A stretch of DNA of 6,569 bases, taken from the NCBI GenBank assembly GCA_026991065.1, contig JALXCG010000304.1, positions 1 through 6,569 of the forward strand, given 5' to 3'. The notes below the pieces were generated by a model. That model ran no database searches, was not told where the DNA came from, and was given only the letters and a program-made list of their open reading frames with translations. Shown here piece by piece: positions 6,059 to 6,569 of the stretch. Position 1 is the first letter of the stretch. The number at the start of each line of letters is the position of its first letter. This stretch comes from JALXCG01 sp026991065 [NCBI: Gemmatimonadota bacterium]. Lineage in GTDB: Bacteria > GCA-2686955. The translations under genes were made by a program, and so were the position numbers.

Positions 6059-6088
6059 ATACTAGGAGCCGGGGGGGCCTCTCGGCAA
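6059..6088 (-). promoter_or_regulatory. Candidate promoter of the four-gene signalling cluster
   Basis: On the minus strand, TTGCCG (plus 6083-6088) and TAGTAT (plus 6059-6064) are 18 bases apart, each with four of six consensus matches. The leader to GTG 5968 would be about 85 bases. This is the best sigma70-like pair I found in the 285-base gap between the phosphatase and BFN genes, but it is weak. Confidence 0.3.
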
Positions 6089-6124
6089 CCCGACGTTTCC
6101 CCCAGTCGGCCTTTCCGGTCTCTC

Positions 6125-6142
6125 TTTTTTTCCGCTTTTTTT
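6125..6142. promoter_or_regulatory. Two phased A/T tracts upstream of the candidate promoter
   Basis: Two runs of seven T (plus strand; A on the minus strand) begin at 6125 and 6136, 11 bases apart. A-tracts repeated at the helical period bend DNA. They stand out in G+C-rich surroundings and lie about 37 bases upstream of the candidate -35 box of the minus-strand cluster. Confidence 0.45.
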
Positions 6143-6225
6143 GTCTGCACCTCGCGCGCCCGTCCGCCCCGCCGGCGCCCCTCGCCCCGGTGCAGGAAGG
6201 CCCGGGTAGCGCCCGGATCGCCCCG

Positions 6226-6243
6226 AAAAAGCCGACCGCCGGC
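6226..6243 (-). terminator. Weak candidate intrinsic terminator after the PAP2 gene
   Basis: The minus strand reads GCCG-GCGGT-CGGC-TTTTT, a 4-base-pair all-GC stem with a 5-base loop and five T, starting about 10 bases after the stop codon at 6254. The stem is short, so termination efficiency is doubtful. Confidence 0.35.
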
Positions 6244-6253
6244 GGACCTGCGT

Positions 6254-6569
6254 TCAGCTTCTCCCCGGCCTCCCAGTCCGCCGCAAGCGCGCCACCCAGC
6301 GCCGTCCCAGGCGCAGCATCAGCAGCCCCAGTGCCGCCCCAACCAGCACTCCGGCCACCACATCGGCTGGATAATGCATCCCCACATAAACCCGCGAATA
6401 GGCCACCACGATCGCCACCGTCCAGAAAGCCGCCCGGCCGCGCGGAACCAGGCCGCTCCACAGGGCCGCCTGGGCGCCCACATTGACCGCGTGGGTCGAT
6501 GGAAAGGAGCGGGTCCCGCTCATCCCCAGCAGAAAGCGACCGTGGGGGAAAATCTGCTGCACTCCGTCG
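6254..6569 (-). CDS. PAP2-family membrane phosphatase (5'-partial)
   Basis: The reading frame is open to the window end, so the N-terminus, including phosphatase motif 1 (KxxxxxxRP), is outside. About 105 C-terminal residues are visible. Motif 2 appears as [13 protein letters not shown], with Thr where many members have Gly in PSGH, and motif 3 as [13 protein letters not shown], with the Arg, His and Asp of the catalytic set. Hydrophobic segments [12 protein letters not shown] and [16 protein letters not shown] fit the membrane helices of the family. The end is a basic tail ([12 protein letters not shown]), suggesting a cytoplasmic C-terminus. Family members dephosphorylate lipid phosphates or pyrophosphates such as phosphatidic acid, phosphatidylglycerol phosphate, undecaprenyl pyrophosphate or lipid A; the substrate cannot be told from this fragment. 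It is separated from the BFN gene by 285 bases and a possible terminator, so it is probably not part of the signalling cluster. Confidence 0.88.
   Translation of the reverse strand, partial: DGVQQIFPHGRFLLGMSGTRSFPSTHAVNVGAQAALWSGLVPRGRAAFWTVAIVVAYSRVYVGMHYPADVVAGVLVGAALGLLMLRLGRRWVARLRRTGRPGRS

Noticed and set aside
5818-6150. Small minus-strand frame starting in the PAP2-BFN gap
   Set aside because: It runs into the BFN gene out of frame, is rich in Arg and has no conserved motif. The gap is better read as regulatory.
5544-6461. Minus-strand open frame of 305 codons across the BFN start, the gap and the PAP2 gene
   Set aside because: Gly/Ala/Arg-rich product without domains. It overlaps two well-supported genes in other frames and ignores the AGGAGG site at 5974-5979.

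Overview
The window is a G+C-rich stretch (about two thirds G+C by eye) from a bacterium, probably Gram-negative. It holds six protein genes, two of them cut by the window edges. There is no RNA gene, CRISPR array or mobile element that I can see. The gene mix (a bifunctional-nuclease-domain protein with a C-terminal UVR motif, an HDOD protein, GAF/PAS signalling, and envelope proteins with DUF4136-like and PDZ parts) suits a free-living, signalling-rich lineage such as Acidobacteriota, Gemmatimonadota, Eisenbacteria-like phyla or deltaproteobacteria. The sequence alone does not decide between them.

Left part, plus strand (1-1733): the 3' part of an envelope-type protein with a DUF4136-like region and a C-terminal PDZ domain. 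It is followed by a ClpP-fold serine peptidase with a complete Ser-His-Asp triad and, from its preferred start, an N-terminal export signal. Together they look like a small extracytoplasmic proteolysis or stress pair.

Middle, minus strand (5968 down to 1711): a compact four-gene cluster transcribed leftwards. It runs BFN-UVR protein, then a two-domain response regulator, then an HDOD protein, then a GAF-PAS histidine-kinase-like protein. Two of the three junctions overlap at stop/start (TGATG or GTGA between genes 1 and 2; GTGA between genes 3 and 4). The third junction has a 78-base gap carrying a direct and an inverted repeat. The kinase-like protein has a good ATPase domain but no recognisable phospho-acceptor histidine. 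The response regulator carries an N-terminal helical segment with an H-x3-N-H-L motif like that of Spo0B/CitA-type histidine phosphotransfer helices. This invites the hypothesis of a split phosphorelay in which the acceptor histidine sits on the regulator. The kinase gene converges on the ClpP-like gene and overlaps its end by 23 bases.

Right part: a 285-base intergenic region (5969-6253) holds a weak candidate promoter, helically phased A-tracts, and a small hairpin abutting the strong AGGAGG site of the BFN gene. Beyond it lies the 3' part of a PAP2-family membrane phosphatase gene on the minus strand, with a short candidate terminator after it.
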